Part shown: positions 1-6,664 of the stretch, one piece after another | Layout: each line of letters starts with the position of its first letter | Position numbering within the stretch: position 1 is the first letter of the stretch | From: an uncultured Clostridia bacterium | GTDB lineage: Bacteria > Bacillota > Clostridia > TANB77 > CAG-508 | Direction: 5' to 3' | Assembly: GCA_948805675.1 (NCBI GenBank) | Contig: CAQIBN010000021.1 | Coordinates: 1 to 13,792, forward strand | DNA length: 13,792 nt | The notes under the pieces: generated by a model | The model's database searches: none | What the model saw: the letters and a program-made list of their open reading frames with translations, nothing else | Told to the model about the DNA's origin: nothing | Program-made: the position numbers and the translations under genes

Positions 1-105
1 GATAATGCTTTTTTTAATAAAATTGATTTAGAAGAAACAAAAAGATACTTCAAGGAAAGTTATAAATTTGTATGTAATTACAAAAATCTTGAAAAAAATA
101 TGTAG
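1..105 (+). CDS. 3' end of an unidentified gene (partial)
   Basis: Frame 1 is open from the first base to a TAG stop at 103-105 and gives 34 residues, lysine-, aromatic- and asparagine-rich (ending NYKNLEKNM). The start lies outside the window, so domain content cannot be judged. It may be the tail of a real gene or a fragment left by the rearrangements that produced the chimeric ORF just downstream. No family is recognised. Confidence 0.4.
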   Translation, partial: DNAFFNKIDLEETKRYFKESYKFVCNYKNLEKNM

Positions 106-187
106 TACTCGTTTTTGAAATTCAGTTCTATAAATATATTTTCATAGTTTTTGTATGGTCGTGGGAAACATCTTTGAACAATTATGA

Positions 188-811
188 AAATATATTGAAA
201 GGTATATATTTTTTCAGAAATCAATAGAAATAAAACCAAATTTCAGTGAATTGGAAAGAGCTTTAGGAATAAACAGACATACAATAAAAAAATATTATGC
301 TGGTTATGAAGAAAAAACAGCAGTAAGAAACTCTGAACTTTTTGGACTAGCAAAAGATAATGATTATTACGACTTAAATTTTGAAGAAGCGACATTTGAT
401 GTTAATAAAAGTAGACATTATCTATCTGGTAAAGGGAATTTTACTAAATATCCTAAAAATGATTCCTCTATTAGAAAGAAGTCTTTACCACAATCAATTT
501 TAAGCTATTTAGATTTATATTATAAACAACTTACTAATCTAAACTATAAAAATATGTATATTTTTGATTACTTAAGCATAGATGGAATATGTAGTTGGTT
601 TGCTAATTGGCAGGAAAAAAATAATATAAAAAAGATTAGATTTCATGATATTAGACATACACATGCTACTATTTTATTATATAAAGGTGTAGATGTAAAA
701 ACAATATCAGAAAGTTTAGGACATTGTAATATTCAAACAACATTAGATATATATGCTGATGTACTAAAAGAATTAGATGTAATGGCAAGTAATAAAATAG
801 ATGAATTATAA
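188..811 (+). pseudogene. Chimeric remnant: transposase-like HTH joined to tyrosine recombinase catalytic domain
   Basis: The frame is open from 188 after a TGA at 185-187. The first usable start is TTG at 251, with no convincing ribosome binding site. Counting from 251, residues 1-22 plus about 20 residues of open frame before them (NFSELERALGINRHTIKKYY) look like the N-terminal helix-turn-helix of an IS21-type transposase. From residue 26 (RNSELFGL) the sequence becomes the catalytic domain of a phage/ICE tyrosine integrase: R26 fits catalytic Arg I, then H132-x-x-R135 (HDIRH), H158 (LGHCNI) and Y168 (DIYADV), followed by a typical C-terminal helix. The SAM-like arm- and core-binding N-terminal domains of a roughly 380-400 residue integrase are absent. 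All catalytic residues remain, but without DNA-binding domains it is unlikely to recombine anything. The junction suggests an IS insertion followed by deletion. Confidence 0.75.
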
Positions 812-820
812 ATTTAAAAT

Positions 821-884
821 TTGGGTAATCTTTTTTAATGATTGCCCATTTTTCAATATTTTCTTGGGTAATTTTTGGGTAATC
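821..884 (+). repeat. Three direct TTGGGTAAT repeats, possible integrase arm sites
   Basis: TTGGGTAAT occurs at 821-829, 864-872 and 875-883, all in the same orientation, directly after the integrase remnant and before the att-like hairpin. Tyrosine recombinases of integrative elements commonly bind short directly repeated arm sites near the element end, next to int. The repetition is seen directly; the binding role is inferred. Confidence 0.4.
822..853 (+). terminator. Rho-independent terminator after the integrase remnant
   Basis: TGGGTAATC (822-830) can pair with GATTGCCCA (840-848) across a 9-base AT loop, with one G-U pair, and is followed by TTTTT. It lies 11 bases after the integrase stop, as expected for the end of that transcript. 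Its left arm is also one of three TTGGGTAAT copies in this stretch, so it may instead have a DNA role. Confidence 0.5.
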
Positions 885-926
885 GTCCTCAAAAACAGCC
901 CTTTTTAACACTTTTTCGAAGAAAAG

Positions 927-973
927 AAAAATCGTTGTATTCCTTTTATATCAAGGTTTACAACGATTTTTTG
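927..973. terminator. Long hairpin, bidirectional terminator
   Basis: Perfect 13-base inverted repeat, AAAAATCGTTGTA (927-939) and TACAACGATTTTT (959-971), with a 19-base loop and T-rich sequence after the stem on both strands. It could end transcripts from the integrase remnant (plus) and from the DUF2000 gene (minus, stop at 1167). The loop and the right arm contain the TTATATCAAGGTTT word that recurs beside the tRNA-Asn gene. Confidence 0.6.
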
Positions 974-990
974 TTTTGTAAATGGCTCCT
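946..990. repeat. Left copy of att-like direct repeat
   Basis: TTATATCAAGGTTT (946-959) and ATGGCTCCT (982-990) occur in this order 22 bases apart. The same two words occur in the same order and orientation, 25 bases apart, at 13672-13719, where ATGGCTCCT is the 3' end of the tRNA-Asn gene plus one base. This looks like a copy of a tRNA 3'-end attachment region left by integration. The DNA between the words is diverged, so the homology is partial. Confidence 0.5.
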
Positions 991-1166
991 TTGCGTAGGA
1001 CGTATTCGAAAACTCTATCGCAAAAAAGTTACTTATTTCCGTTTCAAATGTAGTTATAGCAATAGTTTGTATGAAATATACTTACAAATCGGTGTTTTTT
1101 GTCTATAACTATATTTTTAATTTAACATAAAATTTTTGGTTTGGCAATACTTTTTCTCATTTTCTC

Positions 1167-1595
1167 TTAATCGATTCTCCATAATTGAAATTTACCTGTA
1201 ATTTCATCTACCTCTCTTGTATCTCCATAAATTACTGCACCTAAATATTCCAATTTGTCATTTTCCTTTGAATTAATGGATTCCACTAGTTCATCATCTG
1301 TTCTAGTGTCTAGCATATCTCTGGGATAATCTGCTACTAATAAATTTGGATTATTTTTAGCTGTATCTATAGCATTTTTTAGTTTTCCTGCTTTTACTTT
1401 TGTTATTATAAATGGAAATTGACTTATTCCTAAATGGTCTATTCCTGACTTATCAGTTATTATTTCTTTTCCCATTATTTCTTCATTAGAATACTTTCCT
1501 ATTGAAATTGCTAAATGTCCTATTACATTTAACGCTACTGCTGGTTCAACATTTGATGCAATAATTCCTACAATTTTTTTATCTTCATAATTCAT
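1167..1595 (-). CDS. DUF2000 family protein
   Basis: 142 residues, the normal size for DUF2000, a small alpha/beta family of unknown biochemical role, structurally related to peptidyl-tRNA hydrolase II folds. Family-like features are the first strand (KKIVGIIAS), then VALNVIGHLAISIG, the GKEIITDKSG segment, the conserved HLGISQFPFIITKVKAGKL stretch, and the C-terminal VIYGDTREVDEITGKF segment. No signal peptide or membrane segment is seen, so it is probably cytosolic. The ATG has a good AAAGGAG site about 8 bases upstream. It follows a 33-codon ORF and, further upstream, the HAD phosphatase gene, all on the minus strand, which suggests one transcript. It is the last gene before the hairpin at 927-973. 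Its link to the island is unknown. Confidence 0.8.
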   Translation of the reverse strand: MNYEDKKIVGIIASNVEPAVALNVIGHLAISIGKYSNEEIMGKEIITDKSGIDHLGISQFPFIITKVKAGKLKNAIDTAKNNPNLLVADYPRDMLDTRTDDELVESINSKENDKLEYLGAVIYGDTREVDEITGKFQLWRID

Positions 1596-1612
1596 AATAT
1601 TTTACTCCTTTA

Positions 1613-1714
1613 TTAATTAAATTTTACTTTTAATAAAGGAATAACTACATTTTCAAGCACTTCTATTTTTGCCCATAATTCTCCTCCATGCATCTTTCTT
1701 GGATATTTAAGCAT
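1613..1714 (-). CDS. Small ORF (33 aa) upstream of the DUF2000 gene
   Basis: ATG at 1712-1714 preceded by an excellent AGGAGGGG ribosome binding site, running 33 codons (MLKYPRKMHGGELWAKIEVL...) to TAA at 1613-1615, just before the AAAGGAG site of the DUF2000 gene. The strong Shine-Dalgarno sequence argues that it is translated. It could be a leader peptide, a small protein coupled to DUF2000 translation, or the shortened end of a longer protein. No family is recognised. Confidence 0.45.
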   Translation of the reverse strand: MLKYPRKMHGGELWAKIEVLENVVIPLLKVKFN

Positions 1715-1779
1715 TTTCCCCCTCCTATTTTATTGTAATTTATAATATTTATAAATATTATTATTTAACTCATTTAATA

Positions 1780-2643
1780 TTAAATATCATCAAAATAATC
1801 TAATATCCCAATTATTCCATTCTCATCAACATTTCCACCAATATAAAAATGTCCATCACCTTTTGTTTTTACTAAATCTTTTAATTGATTACTGGCATTT
1901 CCCATAGCTGCACCATAGCCACATAATTCAATAAATTGCCAATCACTTGTGCTATCTCCTACAGCTAAAATATTTTCTAATGGAATATTCATATTTTTCG
2001 AAATCTCTATTGCTCCTTCTTTTTTAGATATATTTGGTGCAGTAATTATCCCAAATTTTAATGGATTGGCAACAGGATGGATTCCCCAGCTTAGCGTTAA
2101 ACCTGTGTTTAATTCTTCAAATAATTTTGAAACTCTAATTTTGTCTTCTTCATTTAATGCTATTGGCATTATTTTTGTAACATCATATTGGTAGCTATCT
2201 TCTACTATGTTTTCTAGTATAACAGGATTAGCTTGCAATATATGTATATGTTTTGGTGTAATATCACATTCTTGACTTCTTTGAATAAAATAATTATCTA
2301 TTGTATATATTTCAGTATATACATTATTTTCAATATACATTTTTAGTATTGCTTTTACTAATTCTTTATCTAGAATATGCTTTTTCACTATTGTATTATT
2401 TATTGGATTTATAATAACACTTCCACCATCTGCTATATGGTAATTATCTAATTTAGCATCTTTTATAATTTTTCCAATTGAAAAATGTGGTTTAGCAGTA
2501 CATAAACTAATTGATATTCCTTTTTCTCTTAATTCTCTTAGTTTATTAATAACTTCTGTATGTGGGTTTGGAGAATTAAATCCAATTTTTTCTCCAATAA
2601 TTACACCATCAACATCTAGTATTATACCTTTTCTCTCTTTCAT
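1780..2643 (-). CDS. HAD superfamily (IIB-like) phosphatase
   Basis: 287 residues with all four HAD motifs. Motif I is D10-V-D12-G-V (nucleophile and acid/base aspartates). Motif II is T49 in SLCTAKPH. Motif III is K208 in SKKEGA. Motif IV is G229-D230-S-T-S-D234. The long insert between motifs II and III fits the C2B cap of the Cof/sucrose-phosphatase branch. Such enzymes dephosphorylate small phosphorylated metabolites in the cytosol with Mg2+; the substrate cannot be read from the sequence. The ATG at 2641-2643 has an AAAGGAG site, which overlaps the stop of a 43-codon ORF immediately upstream, so translation may be coupled. It sits between the primase-helicase and DUF2000 genes on the same strand. 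A role in nucleotide or sugar-phosphate clean-up linked to the island is possible but unsupported. Confidence 0.85.
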   Translation of the reverse strand: MKERKGIILDVDGVIIGEKIGFNSPNPHTEVINKLRELREKGISISLCTAKPHFSIGKIIKDAKLDNYHIADGGSVIINPINNTIVKKHILDKELVKAILKMYIENNVYTEIYTIDNYFIQRSQECDITPKHIHILQANPVILENIVEDSYQYDVTKIMPIALNEEDKIRVSKLFEELNTGLTLSWGIHPVANPLKFGIITAPNISKKEGAIEISKNMNIPLENILAVGDSTSDWQFIELCGYGAAMGNASNQLKDLVKTKGDGHFYIGGNVDENGIIGILDYFDDI

Positions 2644-2654
2644 GCTCTTCTCCT

Positions 2655-2786
2655 TTACTCACAAAATATCGTATTATCAAGCTCAAATGCAGGAGCACAT
2701 ATTACAATGGCTTCAACTTCTTCCTCTTCTGCAAATAACTGATGAACATCATTTGCATTACTTAGATTTTCTTCTCTTCCTATCAT
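2655..2786 (-). CDS. Small acidic ORF (43 aa) upstream of the HAD gene
   Basis: ATG at 2784-2786 to TAA at 2655-2657, 43 codons, acidic in the middle (LFAEEEEVEAIVICAPAF) and protein-like in composition. Its stop overlaps the AAAGGAG site of the HAD gene, 11 bases before that gene's ATG, a layout often seen with translational coupling. Against it, no clear ribosome binding site precedes the ATG and an in-frame stop lies four codons upstream. It may be the surviving C-terminus of a truncated gene. No family is recognised. Confidence 0.35.
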   Translation of the reverse strand: MIGREENLSNANDVHQLFAEEEEVEAIVICAPAFELDNTIFCE

Positions 2787-2838
2787 TTTATAACAATATT
2801 ATACGATCTCATTTCAATACTTTCCGTTTCTTACGTTT

Positions 2839-2869
2839 TGAAATTTGCAACGCTACATTGCAAATTTCA
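2839..2869. other. Hairpin between primase-helicase and HAD genes
   Basis: Perfect 12-base inverted repeat, TGAAATTTGCAA (2839-2850) and TTGCAAATTTCA (2858-2869), with a 7-base loop, 55 bases past the primase-helicase stop. No T-run follows on the minus strand, so it is not a classical terminator for that gene; T-rich sequence follows on the plus strand, where there is no gene. It may protect the mRNA 3' end or act as an operator. A TATAAT lies downstream on the minus strand (2798-2803), but no matching -35 is visible. Confidence 0.4.
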
Positions 2870-2923
2870 TATTTTTCTTATTTATACCATAAGTTTCATA
2901 TAAACGCAATTATTTTTAAATAT

Positions 2924-5266
2924 TTACTCTATAATATCATAACCTGCTATCTTGTATCCTTTTAATCTCCTATTATACATTTTTTCAAGTACTTTCATAT
3001 TATCTAAATAATCATATACAATTACTTTTTCCTTATCTTCATGCTCTCTATGAAGTCTACCTACATATTGTATAATTCTGCCTTTCCATGAAACTGGCAT
3101 TGTTAAAAATAATGTATCCAATCTATTATCGTCAAATCCTTCTCCTATCGAACTACTTGTTGCTAAAATAATTCTTGGCTTATTTTTTTCATCTGCTTCT
3201 CTCAGCAAATCTTGTATTTCCTTTGTTTTCTTTTTGCCCATATTACCTTTATATATTACAACTGGCACATTTAAATCTTCTAGGGCTTCTTTTAGAACTT
3301 TTAAATGCTCTATTCTCTCAGTTAAAACAATTGGTATTCTTCCTTCTAAAATACTTTTCTTAATATCTTCTATTATCATACTATTTCTAAAAACATTTTG
3401 ACACATGTCATTTAATATTTCTGAAATCTGTATCTTGTCCTTTTCTTCTGTTGGAATATATTTATAGTTAGTTTTTTTAACAATTACTTTGTGTTCCATT
3501 TCTCTATTTTGTTTCAGTTCACGATTAGATACTCTTGCTCTTATATCTCCACATTGCATATAAATTATTTTATGCCATCCATCTTTTCTTGTTGGTGTAG
3601 CCGTTAATCCATATACATATTTCGCTTTAACTTGTTTTAATACATTTTCAAAGCTAAATGCAGCCACATGATGACACTCATCTACTATTACCAAGCCATA
3701 TCCTTTTATTAATTCTTCAAAATTATCTTTTTTAAACAATGACTGAAAACTTGCTATATCTAATTTTCCATTTAATTTTTCTTTACCACTACCTAATTGT
3801 CCTATTTCTTTTTTATCAATACCTAAAAAATAGGATAATCTTTCTTTCCATTGTTCTAGTAAATTGTTTCTATTAACTATCACTAAAGCATTCGTTTTTA
3901 ATTCTGAAATTATTTTTGCTCCTATCACTGTTTTTCCAAAACCTGTTGTTGCACAAAGTACACCTGTTTCATGCTGTAATAATTCATTCTTTACTTTTTC
4001 CTGTTTTTTATTTAATTTTCCTATAAACTCATAATCTGTCTTTGTACCTTCTTCCCTTGTATCTTTGATTATTAGTTTAACATTACTTTTTTCGCATATT
4101 TCTCTAATTTTCTCCATGCATCCTCTTGGTAAGACTAAAAATCTTTCATCTTCCTCAAAACAAGCTATAATTCTAGGTGTTGTCTTATAATATATTGGCA
4201 TTCTTAGTTTTTGCAATTCATAAAACTTAGGATTAGTAAAACTCGCCAATCTTTTCAAATATGTTATTTCATTTGGTAACAATTTTAACTTTTTTATATA
4301 AATTTCATGGTCAAATATACATTCAATATTGCTAATAAATATAATATCTTTTAAATTTTCTTTTTTAGGAATTTCATCATCTGATATTTCTTCTGTTTCT
4401 GGTTCATTATAATCATCTTCTTTATATTTATTAACAAATTCATATACTTCATCTGAACTCATTCTTTTTATATCTGTCAAAATATCTATTTGATTTTTCT
4501 CTGGCTCAAAATACCTATTTACAAAAACTGTATTTCCTTCTTTTGCACTTTCTCCTTGATATGGTAATGCTATTAAATTACCAAACCCACCTTTAGGCAT
4601 AGTATCTTGATTTGGAAATAGTCTATCATAAGAGTTTAAATCCAATGAGGCTTTTTCCATTGTTTTTGTTAATAATATATTTCCCATTTTTCTCACTACA
4701 TTAGCAGACATACTTTCTTTAAAAAATATCCATATATGAGCACCATTTCCAGAACGTGATTTCTCCACATAAATAGGAATATTCAATTCATCACATGTAC
4801 TCCAAAATGCAGTAACATCTTGTTCATAAGTTTTCTTGTCAAAATCTATTGCTAAAAAATTGCATGTATCTCCTGGTAATAAAGGATATATTCCAATTGT
4901 AATTTCACCTTTTAAATGTTTTAATATAACATCATCTGTTAATGGTTCTAACACTCTATTAGGACATTCATTACATTTTATTCGTGGTTTATCACATTTA
5001 TATGTACTGAATTCATTTTTGCATACAGGTGAGTAACCTGACTTTCCTGTTTTATTACTTGTCCATCTTTTAGCATATAAATCTGTTCTTCCTTTAAATA
5101 TATCCCTAAATATTTTTACTTTTTCTTCGTTTGAAATAACTTTTTGCTCTTTGGGTATTTCTTTTTCTTCAATCTTTCCATATATTTTTTCTTTGAGTTC
5201 CTTATTTTCTTTTTCTAACTTTTGAATAATATTTATTAATTCTTCTTTTTCTAAGCTTTCTAGCAA
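2924..5266 (-). CDS. TOTE-type archaeo-eukaryotic primase fused to SF2 helicase
   Basis: 780 residues. Residues 1-40 are a charged coiled coil. Residues about 60-280 are an archaeo-eukaryotic primase-polymerase of the type described from TOTE conflict systems: zinc-knuckle cysteines C82, C91, C98 and C101, catalytic D141-F-D143, SGNGAHIWIFF with H177, and the conserved YDRLFPNQDTMPKGGFGN block (213-230). After an acidic linker (about 283-302) comes a superfamily 2 helicase: Walker A TGFGKT (441-446), DECHH (529-533), TATP (555-558) and motif VI Q733-x-x-G-R-L-H-R (to 740). Such a protein could unwind nucleic acid and synthesise on it. No nuclease domain is visible; the neighbouring OLD protein could supply one. 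The start is TTG, backed by AGGTGGTGA seven bases upstream. It is third in the minus-strand unit after the OLD and AlbA_2 genes, 65 bases after the latter. Confidence 0.88.
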   Translation of the reverse strand: MLESLEKEELINIIQKLEKENKELKEKIYGKIEEKEIPKEQKVISNEEKVKIFRDIFKGRTDLYAKRWTSNKTGKSGYSPVCKNEFSTYKCDKPRIKCNECPNRVLEPLTDDVILKHLKGEITIGIYPLLPGDTCNFLAIDFDKKTYEQDVTAFWSTCDELNIPIYVEKSRSGNGAHIWIFFKESMSANVVRKMGNILLTKTMEKASLDLNSYDRLFPNQDTMPKGGFGNLIALPYQGESAKEGNTVFVNRYFEPEKNQIDILTDIKRMSSDEVYEFVNKYKEDDYNEPETEEISDDEIPKKENLKDIIFISNIECIFDHEIYIKKLKLLPNEITYLKRLASFTNPKFYELQKLRMPIYYKTTPRIIACFEEDERFLVLPRGCMEKIREICEKSNVKLIIKDTREEGTKTDYEFIGKLNKKQEKVKNELLQHETGVLCATTGFGKTVIGAKIISELKTNALVIVNRNNLLEQWKERLSYFLGIDKKEIGQLGSGKEKLNGKLDIASFQSLFKKDNFEELIKGYGLVIVDECHHVAAFSFENVLKQVKAKYVYGLTATPTRKDGWHKIIYMQCGDIRARVSNRELKQNREMEHKVIVKKTNYKYIPTEEKDKIQISEILNDMCQNVFRNSMIIEDIKKSILEGRIPIVLTERIEHLKVLKEALEDLNVPVVIYKGNMGKKKTKEIQDLLREADEKNKPRIILATSSSIGEGFDDNRLDTLFLTMPVSWKGRIIQYVGRLHREHEDKEKVIVYDYLDNMKVLEKMYNRRLKGYKIAGYDIIE

Positions 5267-5290
5267 AGTTATTTCACCACCTTTATAAAG

Positions 5291-5333
5291 TTTTATTGGT
5301 CAATTTATTGGTCATTTTTTAACCAATAAAATT
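5291..5333 (-). promoter_or_regulatory. Inverted and direct repeats before the primase-helicase gene
   Basis: ATTTATTGGT (5303-5312) pairs with ACCAATAAA(A)T across a 9-base T-rich loop (right arm 5322-5333), and a second upstream copy, TTTTATTGGT (5291-5300), can pair with the same right arm. The word ATTGGTCA occurs twice, at 5296-5303 and 5307-5314. No T-run follows on the minus strand, so a strong terminator is unlikely. A repeated operator, an RNA switch between two alternative stems, or a partial terminator that lowers helicase expression would all fit. The neighbouring AlbA_2 protein, which has a winged helix, is one candidate binder. Confidence 0.4.
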
Positions 5334-6648
5334 ATTTCAAAATCTTCCATTTTCCAATTTTATTTGAACCTTCTCTGGCAATTACGTTCATATCTTTTAA
5401 AATTGCAATATTATACTTTATCTTTTCTCTTGAAACTTCTAATATTTTAGCCATTTCTTTTTGTGTTATTTTAGAATTTTGACTAATTAGACTAATTATT
5501 TTGTTCTGTATATTACTCAATTCTCTTTGGTCATTTTCTTGGTTAATTTTTGGGGCATATTCAAATGGATTTTCTCTATATTTAAATGAGACTCTTAAAA
5601 AATTATCCATAAATATAAAACAATTTTTGTCATATGCTTTCAAAATTCTTAATATTCCAGAACCTATATTTTCAATTAAATCTACATCTTTGAAAACTCT
5701 TATTAGTTCTTTATTTCTTGGCGCAGTAACACCTCTAAAGAAATCCGTTTTTGATAATTCTTGAGGCAAACCTCCTGCAGATGTAATTTCAATCCTATCA
5801 GAATATAATTCTATTATTGGAGAATTTCCATAAGAATAGTCATTATGAACAATAGCATTTATGACCGCTTCTTTTAATGCTTTTTTATCTATCATTTCAA
5901 CTTCTTTTCTACCTTTATATTCTATTTTAGCATAAACAGTATTTTCAGCTTCTAATCTGTCTAATACTCTTTGAGTTGCTGTTATTATACATCTATATCC
6001 ATATTCTTGATTTTTTACTAAATCCATTTTATCTGTGCCTAAATACTTGACTACTTTGATAGATACATTGTTTTCATCTGCTAGTAAAAAAGCATTATAA
6101 TTATATTTTCCTTCACTTGTTAATAAGTCTAAATTCTTCAGAAAGTTTTCATTTAATTGTAATCCCTGCTCTTCGTAATATATCTTTAATTGATTAAATG
6201 TCAACTCTTGTCGAGGTGCTTCAATTTCTTTTAATGTATTCTTTACTCTTTTTGCATACATATTATCAATCATTTCAAAAGTCATTCTTTCTTTGCTGCT
6301 TCCAACTCTTAAATAACAACCTTCTGGCGTTCTCCCTTTTTTTCTTAGATAATAAGGCTTCTCTGTACCACTTGATATTACAACTTTTATTACTTCTTGA
6401 TTATCTATTTTCTCTACAATAACATCAAATAGTCCTAATGTTGATGGTTGTATATTATTTTTTATTCTATCTTTTATTTGTAATTGCGTTTGGTCTAAAT
6501 TATCAACTCCAACTACCTGTCCATCTTTCCTAACACCAACATATATAATGCCACCTTCTTTGTAGTTAAGGAAAGCTATTACTTCTTGTTCAAAATCTTC
6601 ATTTAGTTGTTCTTTGTTTTCTATACGATTCGTTTCAATATTACTCAA
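5332..6648 (-). CDS. AlbA_2 (Schlafen-like) / HATPase_c_4 ATP-binding regulator
   Basis: 438 residues. The N-terminal third is an AlbA_2/Schlafen-type domain: EVIAFLNYKEGG, IIYVGVRKDGQVVGV (34-48), GCYLRVGSS (110-118). Residues about 255-335 match the GHKL-type ATP-binding domain found in RecG-like transcriptional regulators: N-box EAVINAIVHNDY (260-271), DRIEITSAGGLP (284-295), IENIGSGI (325-332). Residues about 378-437 are a winged helix (QKEMAKILEVSREKIKYNI). Proteins of this build are usually annotated as ATP-dependent regulators, and many sit in defence islands. TTG start with AAAGGAGGG seven bases upstream, 16 bases after the OLD stop, so the two are very likely cotranscribed. It could regulate the unit or be an effector subunit; the sequence does not decide. 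Confidence 0.85.
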   Translation of the reverse strand: MSNIETNRIENKEQLNEDFEQEVIAFLNYKEGGIIYVGVRKDGQVVGVDNLDQTQLQIKDRIKNNIQPSTLGLFDVIVEKIDNQEVIKVVISSGTEKPYYLRKKGRTPEGCYLRVGSSKERMTFEMIDNMYAKRVKNTLKEIEAPRQELTFNQLKIYYEEQGLQLNENFLKNLDLLTSEGKYNYNAFLLADENNVSIKVVKYLGTDKMDLVKNQEYGYRCIITATQRVLDRLEAENTVYAKIEYKGRKEVEMIDKKALKEAVINAIVHNDYSYGNSPIIELYSDRIEITSAGGLPQELSKTDFFRGVTAPRNKELIRVFKDVDLIENIGSGILRILKAYDKNCFIFMDNFLRVSFKYRENPFEYAPKINQENDQRELSNIQNKIISLISQNSKITQKEMAKILEVSREKIKYNIAILKDMNVIAREGSNKIGKWKILK

Positions 6649-6664
6649 TATATTTATCCCTCCT

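Larger units (their letters stand above)
812..1166. other. Gene-free stretch between integrase remnant and DUF2000 gene
   Basis: About 355 bases without a credible gene. It holds the terminator at 822-853, the TTGGGTAAT repeats, the hairpin at 927-973 and the att-like word pair ending at 990. Further right is a 9-base inverted repeat, TAGTTATAG (1051-1059) and CTATAACTA (1103-1111). Short open frames here on both strands have no ribosome binding site and no protein-like composition. Nothing else is recognised. Confidence 0.6.

Noticed and set aside
669..911. 80-codon minus-strand frame across the integrase 3' end
   Set aside because: It is antisense to conserved integrase sequence, with leucine- and tyrosine-rich composition typical of shadow frames.
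982..1020. Decayed tRNA copy at the left edge
   Set aside because: On the minus strand it has TTCGAA and AGGAGCCA like a tRNA 3' end, but the spacing is about five bases too long and the T-stem does not pair. Only the short shared words are claimed.
875..1108. 77-codon plus-strand frame
   Set aside because: It covers the hairpin at 927-973 and the att-like words, has no ribosome binding site, and looks like translated non-coding DNA.
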